Positions 17,812 to 26,192 of a stretch of DNA of 64,000 bases are shown piece after piece. How positions within the stretch are numbered: position 1 is the first letter of the stretch; each line of letters begins with the position of its first letter. The position numbers were made by a program, and so were the translations under genes. The notes under the pieces are model-generated. The model was not told the origin of the DNA. It was given only the letters and a program-made list of their open reading frames with translations, and did no database searches. Source of the DNA: an uncultured Fulvivirga sp. GTDB lineage: Bacteria > Bacteroidota > Bacteroidia > Cytophagales > Cyclobacteriaceae. The stretch covers positions 496,001-560,000 of the forward strand of contig CANMSE010000003.1 of the NCBI GenBank assembly GCA_947500555.1. Reading direction: 5' to 3'.

Positions 17812-18901
17812 GGGTTATAGGGATAGATATTTTGCAAGTAACTCCATGAGTATCATTTAAATATTCAAATTTAAAATCTTGCCCAAAGCATTTGCCGAGT
17901 CGATCAAGCACATTGGTCACGCCAATACCTTTATTGGAAGCGGTGTCATAATCAACCGGTAGTTGAGGGCCTGAATTGGAGATCGTAAAGTGAATCAAAT
18001 CATCACTCACAAAACCTTTAATATCGATAAATACTTCACCCAAGTGTTTAGCCACACCGTGTTTAAAAGCATTTTCGATAATCGGTTGTAAAAGCAGATT
18101 TGGTATAGAGTATTCCAAAATCTCATCTTCAATATCGACTGTCACTTTCAATCTGTCCTCAAATCTTATCAACTCTATTTCTATATACTTTTTTAATAGG
18201 CTGAGCTCCTCCTCTATCCTTATGAATTGAGTAGACTTACTTTCCAAAGTTACCCGAAGTAAATCACTGAGCTTACTTGTCATTTCAATAGCCTGATCAT
18301 ATCTCTTGGTGCGAATCAACATTGAAATCGTATTGTGAGCATTGAATAAGAAGTGTGGTTGTAGCTGCATCTTCAAAGCCTCTAATTGCGCCTGATAGAG
18401 CTTCGCTTCCAATTGAGCTGCTTCTGTTTTCTTAGATTCATACTTGAAATAAATCTCCGTCAAAAAAAACAAGAGTAAAAGCACCCAGGCTATTATGCTC
18501 GCTTCAACATAATCAAAAGATCGCTGACTGGACAAAAACTGAAAAAATGAGGCCTCGATTGCACCTCTTAAATACAGCGATAAATAAAAACTAAGCCAAC
18601 TCAGAACTACTTTAAGGCTTCCTATAACGGGAGCTAATACTATCAGAAAAAGAACTCTGGCTATGACATTCCATCGTTGGGTATATGTATATAATTGATA
18701 GTAAGGGAAAGTGATCCCAAACCAAATGATAAAACCTAGTAAGTAATAAAAGATTAGGTAATAATTGTCCTGATAAGAAAAGGCTGACTTTTTTAATATG
18801 TCAACACTTAGAAAAAGCAGCCAGAATATTGAGGCTGCTGTTAATTTGGTTTTATAAGATAATTTAACCTGATTCAAATCAATAGAAAAACTAATTAACA
18901 A
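17804..18901 (-). CDS. LytS-type sensor histidine kinase
   Basis: The 365-aa protein has about four membrane segments in residues 22-150, a short coiled linker rich in Glu/Gln/Ala, the His_kinase core QLQPHFLFNAHNTIS with phospho-acceptor His183, and the ATP-binding region (PNLLLQPIIENAFKHG, GIGVTNVLDRL). It pairs with the LytTR regulator downstream by an 8-nt overlap. The start is uncertain: no ATG precedes the first membrane segment, and the frame opens with TTG at 18901; another TTG at about 18877 is possible. The input signal is unknown. Confidence 0.88.
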   Translation of the reverse strand: MLISFSIDLNQVKLSYKTKLTAASIFWLLFLSVDILKKSAFSYQDNYYLIFYYLLGFIIWFGITFPYYQLYTYTQRWNVIARVLFLIVLAPVIGSLKVVLSWLSFYLSLYLRGAIEASFFQFLSSQRSFDYVEASIIAWVLLLLFFLTEIYFKYESKKTEAAQLEAKLYQAQLEALKMQLQPHFLFNAHNTISMLIRTKRYDQAIEMTSKLSDLLRVTLESKSTQFIRIEEELSLLKKYIEIELIRFEDRLKVTVDIEDEILEYSIPNLLLQPIIENAFKHGVAKHLGEVFIDIKGFVSDDLIHFTISNSGPQLPVDYDTASNKGIGVTNVLDRLGKCFGQDFKFEYLNDTHGVTCKISIPITHD

Positions 18902-18997
18902 ACTGTGCCTAAAGATCGATAACCCAACCTACTCGATTTGTGAGTAGCTACCGTAAGAACAATATCGACCTTTGACACAGCTATAAGTTATCTATTT

Positions 18998-19684
18998 TTA
19001 ATTACTTAGTGCCTTTGATAATAAATTATCAGCATTGTCGAGCCAGAAAAAGTGCAACCACTCTTCATTCCAATAAGTGCTTTGGGCTTTATGAGCTGCT
19101 TCTTTCTGATTAAAAATATGACTTGCCTGGTACAATAATGCCCTTCCAGCCACTACATCGGTCAGCTTATCACTCCTAACCATACCTGTCCCAATAAGAA
19201 CATAGATCATAGGATTGTCCATATTGTATGCTAAAGATATTTTGCGTTCGGCACTCACCTTATTAACATATTCATCTCTTTTTTCAGCATACTCTGGATA
19301 CCAGGTATGAATATAATATACAAAGGTTTTCAAGGAGTGAATGTCAGAAAGGATTAATGAATCTGAGCCCGTATATCTTTTCTTCGCTTTTTCTATGTTT
19401 TCCAAAGCCTTTACAGGAATTATATCTCCCGCATTCTTCGGTCGATCTTTATAAAGGCCCAGTTGAGTGTAAACATAAGTTGCCCAATAATTTGGCATCC
19501 ATTCGTCTTTGTAGGTTTCTCCCGCTTTCTCCAACATCTTGGCCGCTTGCAAACTACTCGCATATACACTGGCAGTATCATGAATATGTAATGCAGATTT
19601 CATAATATTTTTTAGTTCGCCTTTATCCTGTGCACTAAGCTGGATGGCAGCAACGAGTAAAATGATAGTAACTATAGATTTCAT
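18998..19684 (-). CDS. Secreted TPR-like protein of unknown function
   Basis: The ATG at 19684 gives a clean signal peptide MKSIVTIILLVAAIQLSAQ; an upstream TTG at 19711 would add nine residues before it and is rejected. The mature part (about 209 aa) is all-alpha with alternating small and aromatic residues, resembling tetratricopeptide repeats (KMLEKAGETYKDEWMPNYWA, YNMDNPMIYVLIGTGM). I do not recognise a specific family. It is periplasmic or exported. It lies 96 bp upstream of the LytS/LytTR pair on the same strand, so joint transcription is possible. Confidence 0.8.
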   Translation of the reverse strand: MKSIVTIILLVAAIQLSAQDKGELKNIMKSALHIHDTASVYASSLQAAKMLEKAGETYKDEWMPNYWATYVYTQLGLYKDRPKNAGDIIPVKALENIEKAKKRYTGSDSLILSDIHSLKTFVYYIHTWYPEYAEKRDEYVNKVSAERKISLAYNMDNPMIYVLIGTGMVRSDKLTDVVAGRALLYQASHIFNQKEAAHKAQSTYWNEEWLHFFWLDNADNLLSKALSN

Positions 19685-19790
19685 AATTATTACGATTGGT
19701 TTCTTAGCCAAACGTCAATAGTTGAGAAAAGAAAAGAAAAATCAGTGAGCCGGATTACTTGATCAGTAAAGCGGATCAACAGGCTCGGAT

Positions 19791-19835
19791 TAAAACAAAA
19801 TGCCCTTTGAAGGACCTAGCTTCAAAGGGCATTTT
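19791..19835 (-). repeat. Hairpin element copy 1 (terminator part only)
   Basis: Perfect 16-bp arms at 19797-19812 and 19820-19835 enclose GACCTAG. Read on the minus strand, the hairpin is followed by TTTTGTTTTA, so it is an intrinsic terminator 11 nt after the stop of the hydrolase gene at 19847. Only the hairpin of the longer element is present in this copy. Confidence 0.85.
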
Positions 19836-19846
19836 GACTGCAATAA

Positions 19847-20977
19847 TTATTTGACTGGCGATGCTAACGTCAACTCCAATGGCAAATTTTCTTTGATCAA
19901 CAGCACTCCAGAATCGAATGAGTCAGAATTAGTCTCTTTTAAAACAGCATTCAAAAAGAGCAGTGTAATTTGACAAATTGCTTCATAACCTATTCTAGCA
20001 ATTTCACCTCCTCTTGACCAACTATGAACCTTATTGGTTTTTAAAACACCTGGGATCATCCCCTCAAGTGCGTTGAAACTTCCATGAGCTAATTCATGAA
20101 ACGCCACATATCTGGAGTTTGAATGCATAGAATCAAAAACATTCGGAGGGGTCATGACCGCCCCATTTGCTCTGAATCTTTGTGTCATAATTAAATATGG
20201 CACACTCAGTTTTTCAACATCAATTTTTTCAGCCAATTCTCCCCCAAGGTATACACCACTTGAGAAACTTAAAGCGCTTAATCCAACCACTAAATCTATA
20301 TCGGGGTTGCTCATTTGTGTCAAGATTGCAGACTCACCTGCGTAACTCCATGAAAGCAAGCCAATCTTAGTGCTATCTATATAGTCGTACGTTGTTAAAA
20401 ACTCTATCGATGTGTTTATATCACTTACCTGCTGGTAGAGTACATCGGTCTTATCCGTAGATTGAAGTTGCCAGGGGTACAATGAGTTTGGAGTATCTTC
20501 GGCAAATGCAACTACAAAGCCATGACTAGCCAAATATTCTGAAATAATGTTTTGGTATTCAACAGTGCCATAACGAATACTCCAAATTAGCAAAGGGAAC
20601 TTACCATCTTTTTCTTCTGCATCTTTTCCGGCTCTCATATTGGCATTCAATACAGATTCTAAACTATCAATAGAAAATAAGTTCTCTTTACCTCCTATCC
20701 CTATTGATATATCTCGCACCAATTCAGTCTCATTGAGTTCTTTTTTATAATCTAGATACTCAGAGAATTTCAATTGTTCTAAATTGTCTTTTGCAGGATA
20801 CCAATGGGTAATTTGAATTGTTCTGGAATTCTCTTTTGAAGTATCAGTATAAGTCAGTTGCTTCACCCCTACGTCATGAGGCCCAAACTTGAGGTTTCCA
20901 TAAAGGTTAATTTGGCTTTGAGCATTGTATATATTTATAGCAAGCAGAAAAAGGAGTGCAAGAAAATTAAACTTCAT
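19847..20977 (-). CDS. Secreted alpha/beta hydrolase (dienelactone/PAF-acetylhydrolase-like)
   Basis: The ATG at 20977 starts a signal peptide (MKFNFLALLFLLAINIYNAQ); an ATG at 21025 in the same frame would place 16 polar residues before it and is less likely. The mature protein has an N-terminal beta segment with THWYPA, a large hydrolase core with nucleophile elbow LLSWSYAGES, and a C-terminal histidine region HELAHGSFN. This pattern resembles secreted Bacteroidota dienelactone-hydrolase-like or PAF-acetylhydrolase-like enzymes. The substrate is unknown. A hairpin-element terminator follows 11 nt after the stop. Confidence 0.82.
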   Translation of the reverse strand: MKFNFLALLFLLAINIYNAQSQINLYGNLKFGPHDVGVKQLTYTDTSKENSRTIQITHWYPAKDNLEQLKFSEYLDYKKELNETELVRDISIGIGGKENLFSIDSLESVLNANMRAGKDAEEKDGKFPLLIWSIRYGTVEYQNIISEYLASHGFVVAFAEDTPNSLYPWQLQSTDKTDVLYQQVSDINTSIEFLTTYDYIDSTKIGLLSWSYAGESAILTQMSNPDIDLVVGLSALSFSSGVYLGGELAEKIDVEKLSVPYLIMTQRFRANGAVMTPPNVFDSMHSNSRYVAFHELAHGSFNALEGMIPGVLKTNKVHSWSRGGEIARIGYEAICQITLLFLNAVLKETNSDSFDSGVLLIKENLPLELTLASPVK

Positions 20978-21163
20978 ATATCTTATAACTGAGGTGAAAT
21001 CTAGTTTTGGCTCATTTAGAACCATTGAGATTCATTGGTATATCACTTACCATTTTAATCATATAATGTCTACGCATAGTAGCTTGGGTTGTTCAGTTAT
21101 TCAGGAAGATGGATGAGAGTGAGTGTAAGAAGGATTCTCTAGGATTGATGAAGGATGGGTGTT

Positions 21164-21304
21164 CTATAAAACAAAATGCCCTTTGAAGAACCTAGCTTCA
21201 AAGGGCAAATCATTGTCTATAGTTGGCTTATTGACTCTAATGTAGCGCCTTTCTTTAAAACTTTGTAAGGATTAATGACCAGTTGACTTTGCAGTCGATA
21301 AACC
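21164..21304 (-). repeat. Dispersed element copy 2 (full length)
   Basis: This is the complete element: a hairpin CCCTTTGAAG / CTTCAAAGGG with loop AACCTAG at the low-coordinate end, then conserved blocks GTCTATAGTTGGCTTATTGA, TAATGTAGCGCCTTT and GACCAGTTGACTTTG. Over the first 86 bases it differs from copy 3 at one position. Unlike the other copies it lies between divergent genes (hydrolase start 20977, metZ start 21413) and so is not 3' of any minus-strand gene. The remaining gap (20978-21163 and 21305-21412) shows nothing else but presumed promoters. Confidence 0.85.
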
Positions 21305-21412
21305 ACTAGAATAGTCAGTCTAGTAAAATGAAGTTACTAATGACACTTCTAAATAGTTGCACTACTGTCCATAGAGATGGTTATTTGTTATAATTAAAGA
21401 AACCAGAAAACG

Positions 21413-22585
21413 ATGAGCAAGAATTTTGAAACTAAAGCTATACGCACCAGGCTAGATCAGTCCCAATACCGGGAGCACTCTAATGCCATTTATATGAATT
21501 CAAGCTTTACGTTTGATACTGCAGAGCAGGCCAGGCAAATGTTTTCTGATGAGATAGAGGGTAATATCTATACACGTTACTCGAATCCTAATACTAGTGA
21601 GCTGATAGAAAAATTGGTCGCACTGGAAGGTGCCGAAGATGGGCTAACCACTGCTTCGGGTATGGCAGCTATGTTCACCAGTATGGCAGCATTACTCCAG
21701 TCCGGTGATCATATTCTGGCTTCACGATCATTATTTGGTTCTACACATCAAATACTAACTCAAATTTTTCCTAAGTGGGGTATTTCTCATACCTATGCAG
21801 ATTTAGGTCAACCGGAAAAATGGGAATCACTCATTCAGAAAAACACAAAGATGATTTTCGTTGAAACACCTTCCAATCCAGGGTTAGATTTAGTAGACCT
21901 GGAGTGGCTGGGGAAACTGGCGAAAGAAAAACACCTCATCTTGATTGTAGATAATTGTTTCGCCACTCCATACCTACAGCAACCCTTAGGTTTTGGTGCC
22001 GATTTATCATGCCACTCTACCACCAAGTTTATTGATGGTCAGGGACGAACAATTGGAGGTGCTATACTCGGCAAGAAAACGTTAATCGATAAAATAAGAT
22101 TTTTCTTACGACATACAGGTCCCAGCCTCTCTCCATTTAATGCCTGGATACTTTCAAAAAGTCTGGAAACGCTGGCGGTAAGAATGGATAGACACTGCAA
22201 AAATGCACTGGGACTTGCTCAGCACCTGGAAGGACATCCTCAGCTTGCCAGCGTAAAATATCCTTTTCTTCCTTCCCATCCGCAGTATGAACTGGCTCAA
22301 AGACAAATGAAACAAGGTGGCGGCATTGTTACTTTCGAATTAAACGGTGGCACTAAGCGAGCTGCAGCCTTTATTGATAGCTTAAAACTCATTTCATTTA
22401 CGGCCAATCTTGGAGACACACGAAGTATTATCACTCATCCTGCTTCCACCACTCATTCTAAACTCAGCCCTGATGAACGTAAGATGGTTGGAATATCCGA
22501 TGGCCTTATCCGAGTCTCTGTCGGATTGGAAAATATTAATGACATTTTGGAAGATATAGAAAAGGCTCTCAACGAATCCAAATAG
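21413..22585 (+). CDS. metZ: O-succinylhomoserine sulfhydrylase (trans-sulfuration PLP enzyme)
   Basis: The 390-aa protein is of the Cys/Met-metabolism PLP family. Cofactor residues are visible: YTRYSNPN (53-60), ASGMAA phosphate loop (81-86), Asp180 in IVDNCFATP and the Schiff-base Lys205 in CHSTTKFIDGQGR. The KFIDGQGRTIGG text after the lysine is characteristic of MetZ rather than MetB or cystathionine lyases. It makes homocysteine from O-succinylhomoserine and sulfide in methionine synthesis, in the cytosol. No other met genes and no recognisable SAM riboswitch are nearby; the region upstream is occupied by an element copy. Confidence 0.9.
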   Translation: MSKNFETKAIRTRLDQSQYREHSNAIYMNSSFTFDTAEQARQMFSDEIEGNIYTRYSNPNTSELIEKLVALEGAEDGLTTASGMAAMFTSMAALLQSGDHILASRSLFGSTHQILTQIFPKWGISHTYADLGQPEKWESLIQKNTKMIFVETPSNPGLDLVDLEWLGKLAKEKHLILIVDNCFATPYLQQPLGFGADLSCHSTTKFIDGQGRTIGGAILGKKTLIDKIRFFLRHTGPSLSPFNAWILSKSLETLAVRMDRHCKNALGLAQHLEGHPQLASVKYPFLPSHPQYELAQRQMKQGGGIVTFELNGGTKRAAAFIDSLKLISFTANLGDTRSIITHPASTTHSKLSPDERKMVGISDGLIRVSVGLENINDILEDIEKALNESK

Positions 22586-22615
22586 CAAGTGAAGGCTAAT
22601 GATGACAGCCTGACT

Positions 22616-22753
22616 TAAAACAAAATGCCCTTTGAAGAACCTAGCTTCAAAGGGCAAATCGTTGTCTATAGTTGGCTTATTGACTCTAATGTAGCGCCTT
22701 TGAAGAAAACTTCTTAATCATCGAAGACCAGTTGACTTTGATATCGATAAACT
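22616..22753 (-). repeat. Dispersed element copy 3 (full length)
   Basis: This copy has the same hairpin and conserved blocks as copy 2. It begins 31 nt after the metZ stop (plus) and ends about 91 nt beyond the toxin gene stop (minus, 22845). In minus orientation it ends in the hairpin plus TTTTGTTTTA, which would terminate transcripts from the toxin-antitoxin pair. Confidence 0.87.
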
Positions 22754-22844
22754 ATCCTAAAATGTCGGTGCAATAAACATGTAAAGACATTACTCACTCA
22801 GCCAGTTGTTGACTTATTAACTCTTATATACTGTTTTAGGTTAT

Positions 22845-23150
22845 TTAAATTCCTTTGAGTCGCTTGGGATTTCGTGAAGTGTGAAAAACTCTTGAAATGA
22901 CCACTTTATCTTTGGCTGTTCTATAAATTATTTTATAACTCCATACTACAAGAAAACGATATTCAGATTTCTTGTGTGTCAATAGTGGCTCAACCGTTCC
23001 AATTTTAGGGGTAGATTCGAGAAGTTTCGTACTCTGTAGGATTTTATTCAAGACAGTCTCAGCATATGTAAGTCCTTGCTCATCTCGTATATATTTCATC
23101 GAGCGTTCCAATTGGGCAAACGCTTTTTTTGTCCATATTACCTGAGCCAA
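22845..23150 (-). CDS. RelE/ParE-superfamily toxin
   Basis: The 101-aa protein has the RelE/ParE fold pattern: VIWTKKAFAQLERSMKYI at the N-terminus, then YRFLVVWSYKIIYRTAKDKV and VISRVFHTSRNPKRL at the C-terminus. The family either cleaves mRNA on the ribosome or poisons gyrase; which applies here is undecided. The start is a TTG at 23150, inside the antitoxin gene by 13 nt; no in-frame ATG precedes the first strand, so TTG initiation is likely. Overlap and order (antitoxin first) are typical of toxin-antitoxin operons. Confidence 0.85.
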   Translation of the reverse strand: MAQVIWTKKAFAQLERSMKYIRDEQGLTYAETVLNKILQSTKLLESTPKIGTVEPLLTHKKSEYRFLVVWSYKIIYRTAKDKVVISRVFHTSRNPKRLKGI

Positions 23151-23329
23151 TTGCGAGACTTTTGCTGAACTTCGGCTTGAGTTAAAATCTCACCACTCTT
23201 TTCCTGTTTTTCTGATTCATCTATGTCAGAAAGTAGAGAAAGTTGTTCGTAGACATCCTCTAAGGTGGATTCGGGCGTCAGTTTATCGGCTATTTGAATG
23301 AGATATTTTTTTAGAGTCACTGCTGTCAT
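23138..23329 (-). CDS. Antitoxin partner of the RelE/ParE-type toxin
   Basis: This is a 63-aa acidic protein, first gene of a two-gene operon, overlapping the toxin gene by 13 nt. It has no obvious DNA-binding motif; residues 35-63 are charged and probably wrap around the toxin. The sequence resembles small Bacteroidota antitoxins next to RelE-like toxins but I cannot assign a named family. The 302-bp stretch upstream (23330-23631) holds an element copy and otherwise nothing visible. Confidence 0.78.
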   Translation of the reverse strand: MTAVTLKKYLIQIADKLTPESTLEDVYEQLSLLSDIDESEKQEKSGEILTQAEVQQKSRNWLR

Positions 23330-23473
23330 AACTTGAAGTTAACAAATTGGAAAGTAAAATAGATCCACAAACCACCATTTGAATAATTTATGCTAAAAAG
23401 TGGCGGCTAGCATTTAAAAAAGTAGAAGATAGTAAGGTAGGGGGTTTTTGATTGAACCCACGGGGATTATCCA

Positions 23474-23603
23474 AAAACAAAATGCCCATTGAAGAACCTA
23501 GCTTCAAAGGGCAAATCGTTGTCTATAGTTGGCTTTACTGACTCTAATGTAGTGCCTTTCATTAAAACTGGGATTAATGACCAGTTGACGTTTCTGTCTA
23601 TAA
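23474..23603 (-). repeat. Dispersed element copy 4
   Basis: The conserved blocks are all present, but the left arm reads CCCATTGAAG, which breaks one base pair of the hairpin, and GCG has become GTG in the middle block. It starts 28 nt after the stop of the erythromycin-esterase-like gene on the minus strand. Confidence 0.83.
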
Positions 23604-23631
23604 GACGCATCAAAATTCAGCTAACTGGATT

Positions 23632-24900
23632 TTAATCAATCAGGTGTGTGGCGGTTGATTTCTTTATAAGGATTATGGCGTCATAACAATTGCTACAATA
23701 GTAAAAGCGGGGCACCTGATTAGTATTTTTAGAAGACGCAGTGTAAACTGCACCAACGTCATGCATTTTAAGATATCGAATAGGTTTTTCTTTTAGTGCC
23801 ATTGGTTTTATGAATAAAATGGAATCTGCTGATTCTTTAAAAAAATAACCAAAAGTACCTTTTGTACTCTGTTCTACAGTATTCGATTTCAACTGATAAA
23901 TCTTCGCATCATCTATAGTACCATTCACCACCTTAGCCTCATAAGCATTGAAACTACCTTCATCAAACTCTTGTCCTAATATAAAATAAGCACTACCAAG
24001 CTCTTTTTTTAGAATTCCTCCGGCTCGTATATGTATTTTTTCTGTATTTCTATGAGCATTATAGATGTCAGATATATGAGCATTGTGTGCCCAGAAAAAA
24101 CCTTTCATTGAAGAATCATTAGCCAAATGATAAATGATGTTTTCACCCATTTTGATATCTCGATAGCTGAAAAAAGCCTCATCTTTTTTTAATCTTATAA
24201 TTTGAGCCAGGTGACGTACTAAGGTTTTGTAGACAAATTTATCCTGATCATTAAAAACAGCAGTATCCTTAAAATCTTGCCTGTATTTCAATAATTCATC
24301 GAATGATGAGAAGTCCTTTGTGCTAGGAAGCGCGTTAAAATCATTGTCAGTTAAAGCTAAGCACAGTTCATCATCAATCTTTGCCAAGCCGTATTTACCT
24401 ATCAGACTGTCAAGTTTTGTATTAGTACTTTCAAATTTCTGTAGATCTACACCAACAAAGCTCAACATTCGGTTAGGGTTGTTCTGATTATAGGATCTCA
24501 TCCATTCAACTAACTCGACCATTTCATAAGTTTCCCATGGCCACAGGTTAATTTTCGAAACAGCACTTTTAGCATCGCCAATACCTGATTTGATATAGAT
24601 ATCTATATCCAGGCAACTGGCATAATCGGCTTCAAGAAAGAAGGTGTTGAAATTATGATTTAATACAAGGTATTTGAAAACCTTGTGTCTCATAGTAAAA
24701 AACTCGGAAGTACCATGAGTCGATTCGCCCATGCCGACCAATTTTACATTGTCTATATATTGACCTAAAAAGTCTAAATCCTCTAGACTACTGTTGGCCT
24801 GACTGGATTGAATAGCTATATAGTCTTTTTCAAGGGGCTGACTTATTGTGTTTGATAGGCAATACAAGATTATAAGTCCGGTTATACAGAAATGCTTCAT
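23632..24900 (-). CDS. Secreted erythromycin-esterase-family protein
   Basis: This 422-aa protein has a signal peptide (MKHFCITGLIILYCLSNTIS). The family signature GMGESTHGTSEF is present (Glu59 and His62, both catalytically essential in Ere esterases and succinoglycan-biosynthesis relatives), together with FFLEADYASCLDID and FFWAHNAHIS. Ere enzymes hydrolyse macrolide lactones, but most chromosomal relatives have unknown substrates, so resistance should not be assumed. It lies between two element copies. Confidence 0.85.
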   Translation of the reverse strand: MKHFCITGLIILYCLSNTISQPLEKDYIAIQSSQANSSLEDLDFLGQYIDNVKLVGMGESTHGTSEFFTMRHKVFKYLVLNHNFNTFFLEADYASCLDIDIYIKSGIGDAKSAVSKINLWPWETYEMVELVEWMRSYNQNNPNRMLSFVGVDLQKFESTNTKLDSLIGKYGLAKIDDELCLALTDNDFNALPSTKDFSSFDELLKYRQDFKDTAVFNDQDKFVYKTLVRHLAQIIRLKKDEAFFSYRDIKMGENIIYHLANDSSMKGFFWAHNAHISDIYNAHRNTEKIHIRAGGILKKELGSAYFILGQEFDEGSFNAYEAKVVNGTIDDAKIYQLKSNTVEQSTKGTFGYFFKESADSILFIKPMALKEKPIRYLKMHDVGAVYTASSKNTNQVPRFYYCSNCYDAIILIKKSTATHLID

Positions 24901-24953
24901 ACTTTACTTTAATGTTTAAGTTGTAAATGGAATTAAGCTTCTGATTGATCGTC

Positions 24954-25072
24954 TATAAAACAAAATGCCCTTTGAAGAACCTAGCTTCAAAGGGCAAATC
25001 GTTGTCTATAGTTGGCTTATTGATTTGAATATACCATCATTCTTTGAACTAGCTAAGTCTTAAACGACCAGA
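24954..25072 (-). repeat. Dispersed element copy 5 (diverged distal half)
   Basis: The first 65 or so bases are identical to copy 3, through TTGGCTTATTGA. After this the copy diverges and only CGACCAG of the distal block is recognisable. It lies about 60 nt beyond the stop of the flavin-binding gene at 25132 on the minus strand, again in terminator orientation. Confidence 0.83.
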
Positions 25073-25131
25073 TACTCTTTTTACGGTTAAGTCGCAGAAT
25101 TTAGGGTTGAGTGGATCTGGTCTTTTTCTAG

Positions 25132-25584
25132 TTACATCCCGTAGGCCTTTTTAGCACTTTCAATTTGCTCCTTTTCTGTTGTGTCAGGATACAGGAGGTA
25201 TTTAGGCGCAATAATTGGCTTTACTTTTTCGATTGTGATTAGTGTAATTGTAGGAAATGGAAACTTACCTTCTGTTATTCTAATGAGTAGTTGCTCCATT
25301 GCCGCGAATTCATCATTCGATTGGTCTATAATCTCAGCCTTGCCTTTAATCTGAAACCCTTTCTGTACCAGAATATCGATAAAGCTGACACAAACAGTTT
25401 CATTCTCTTTTATATTCCTGACACTCTGCGGTGACGCAATGTTGGCAATGATGATTTTATCTGGTCCAAAGTAGGTAAACACTTCCTTTGGTGAGACATT
25501 GGGTATGTTTTTAGAAGATGACGTAGCAAGCCAACACAGCACACTTTTGTCAATACTTGCTTTAATTTCTGCTGTTAATTCCAT
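25132..25584 (-). CDS. Pyridoxamine-5'-phosphate-oxidase-like flavin-nucleotide-binding protein
   Basis: The 150-aa protein has the split-barrel pattern of the PNPOx-like family: LCWLATSSSKNIPNVSP, then IIIANIASPQSVRNIKEN and VCVSFIDILVQKGFQIKG. It probably binds FMN or a related cofactor and acts in redox or detoxification chemistry; the substrate is unknown. The gene overlaps the preceding glyoxalase-like gene by 10 nt, so the two are co-translated. It is followed by element copy 5 as a likely terminator. Confidence 0.85.
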   Translation of the reverse strand: MELTAEIKASIDKSVLCWLATSSSKNIPNVSPKEVFTYFGPDKIIIANIASPQSVRNIKENETVCVSFIDILVQKGFQIKGKAEIIDQSNDEFAAMEQLLIRITEGKFPFPTITLITIEKVKPIIAPKYLLYPDTTEKEQIESAKKAYGM

Positions 25585-26018
25585 GCTTGTAACTCGATTA
25601 AATTTCCTTCGGGATCTCTGGCGTAGATGAAGGTGAGCTCGCCAACGCCTTCCACTTCTCTTTTGGTGATCTCACCAAAAGCTGATCCACCATTATTGAT
25701 CAAATTTTCCAATACATTGGCCACATCTTTGACTTCAAATGCAATATGTCCAAAACCTTTGGTGTTAGGTAGTGCCGCATCTCGTTTGTCTATGAATTTA
25801 TATTGATAGATTTCAAGGGTAGGCCCATCTTCACCATGTCCGGGGAGTAATAGGTGAGCACCTTCCAACTCAGCGCCTTTAAGGCCCGTGCCACTGTCCA
25901 GCCATTCGCCTTTCTGATTCCTAATAGGTGGTATGATTTTGCAATGGAAGGTTTTTATATAAAAGTCTGCAAGTTCCTTCCAGTTGGTGCTTATGATGTT
26001 GGTATGGGCAAATCTCAT
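25575..26018 (-). CDS. VOC (glyoxalase/bleomycin-resistance) superfamily protein
   Basis: The start is placed at ATG 26018 (MRFAHTNIISTNWKELADFY), where the conserved first strand of the fold begins. A longer frame opens at 26126, but its extra 36 codons run through a palindromic repeat (26076-26170) and are not protein-like. The 147-aa product has paired beta-alpha-beta-beta-beta modules, with GFGHIAFEVKDVANVLE and TFIYARDPEGNLIELQAW containing the usual metal-ligand His and Glu. The family includes glyoxalase I and dioxygenases; the reaction here is unknown. It overlaps the next gene by 10 nt. Confidence 0.88.
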   Translation of the reverse strand: MRFAHTNIISTNWKELADFYIKTFHCKIIPPIRNQKGEWLDSGTGLKGAELEGAHLLLPGHGEDGPTLEIYQYKFIDKRDAALPNTKGFGHIAFEVKDVANVLENLINNGGSAFGEITKREVEGVGELTFIYARDPEGNLIELQAWN

Positions 26019-26075
26019 ATTATGGGTGTTAAAACTGAATTCAATGCTGTGGTTAAGCCTTATCTCTCTAGTATA

Positions 26076-26170
26076 AGTCATTCCGTATCCGCCAGTTGGC
26101 GGGGAAGGAATCTTAGCCACTAACACAAGGGTGAACTTTCTTTGGGGCTAAGAACCCTAACGGGATGACT
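26076..26170. repeat. Palindromic repeat (Bacteroidota REP-like)
   Basis: The outer arms AGTCATTCCG / CGGGATGACT, an inner perfect CCGCCA-GT-TGGCGG stem at 26089-26102 and a TCTTAGCC / GGCTAAGA pair form a branched fold. It lies just upstream of the VOC gene start and is of the GTCATTCC type often scattered in Bacteroidota genomes. Confidence 0.75.
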
Positions 26171-26192
26171 GGCTTAATGTAACTAAAGGGCC

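Noticed and set aside
19797..19835. Insertion sequence ends
   Set aside because: The element copies have no terminal inverted repeats, no target duplication that I can see and no transposase between them.
21111..21193. 26-codon ORF (MDESECKKDS...) ending inside element copy 2
   Set aside because: It is short, its C-terminus is encoded by the hairpin arm, and the same arm in other copies has no upstream frame.
21305..21412. SAM riboswitch or T-box upstream of metZ
   Set aside because: No conserved core or paired stems of those riboswitches could be found in the leader.
23632..24900. Macrolide resistance gene
   Set aside because: The erythromycin-esterase family is broad and mostly of unknown substrate; the sequence gives no support for macrolide hydrolysis.
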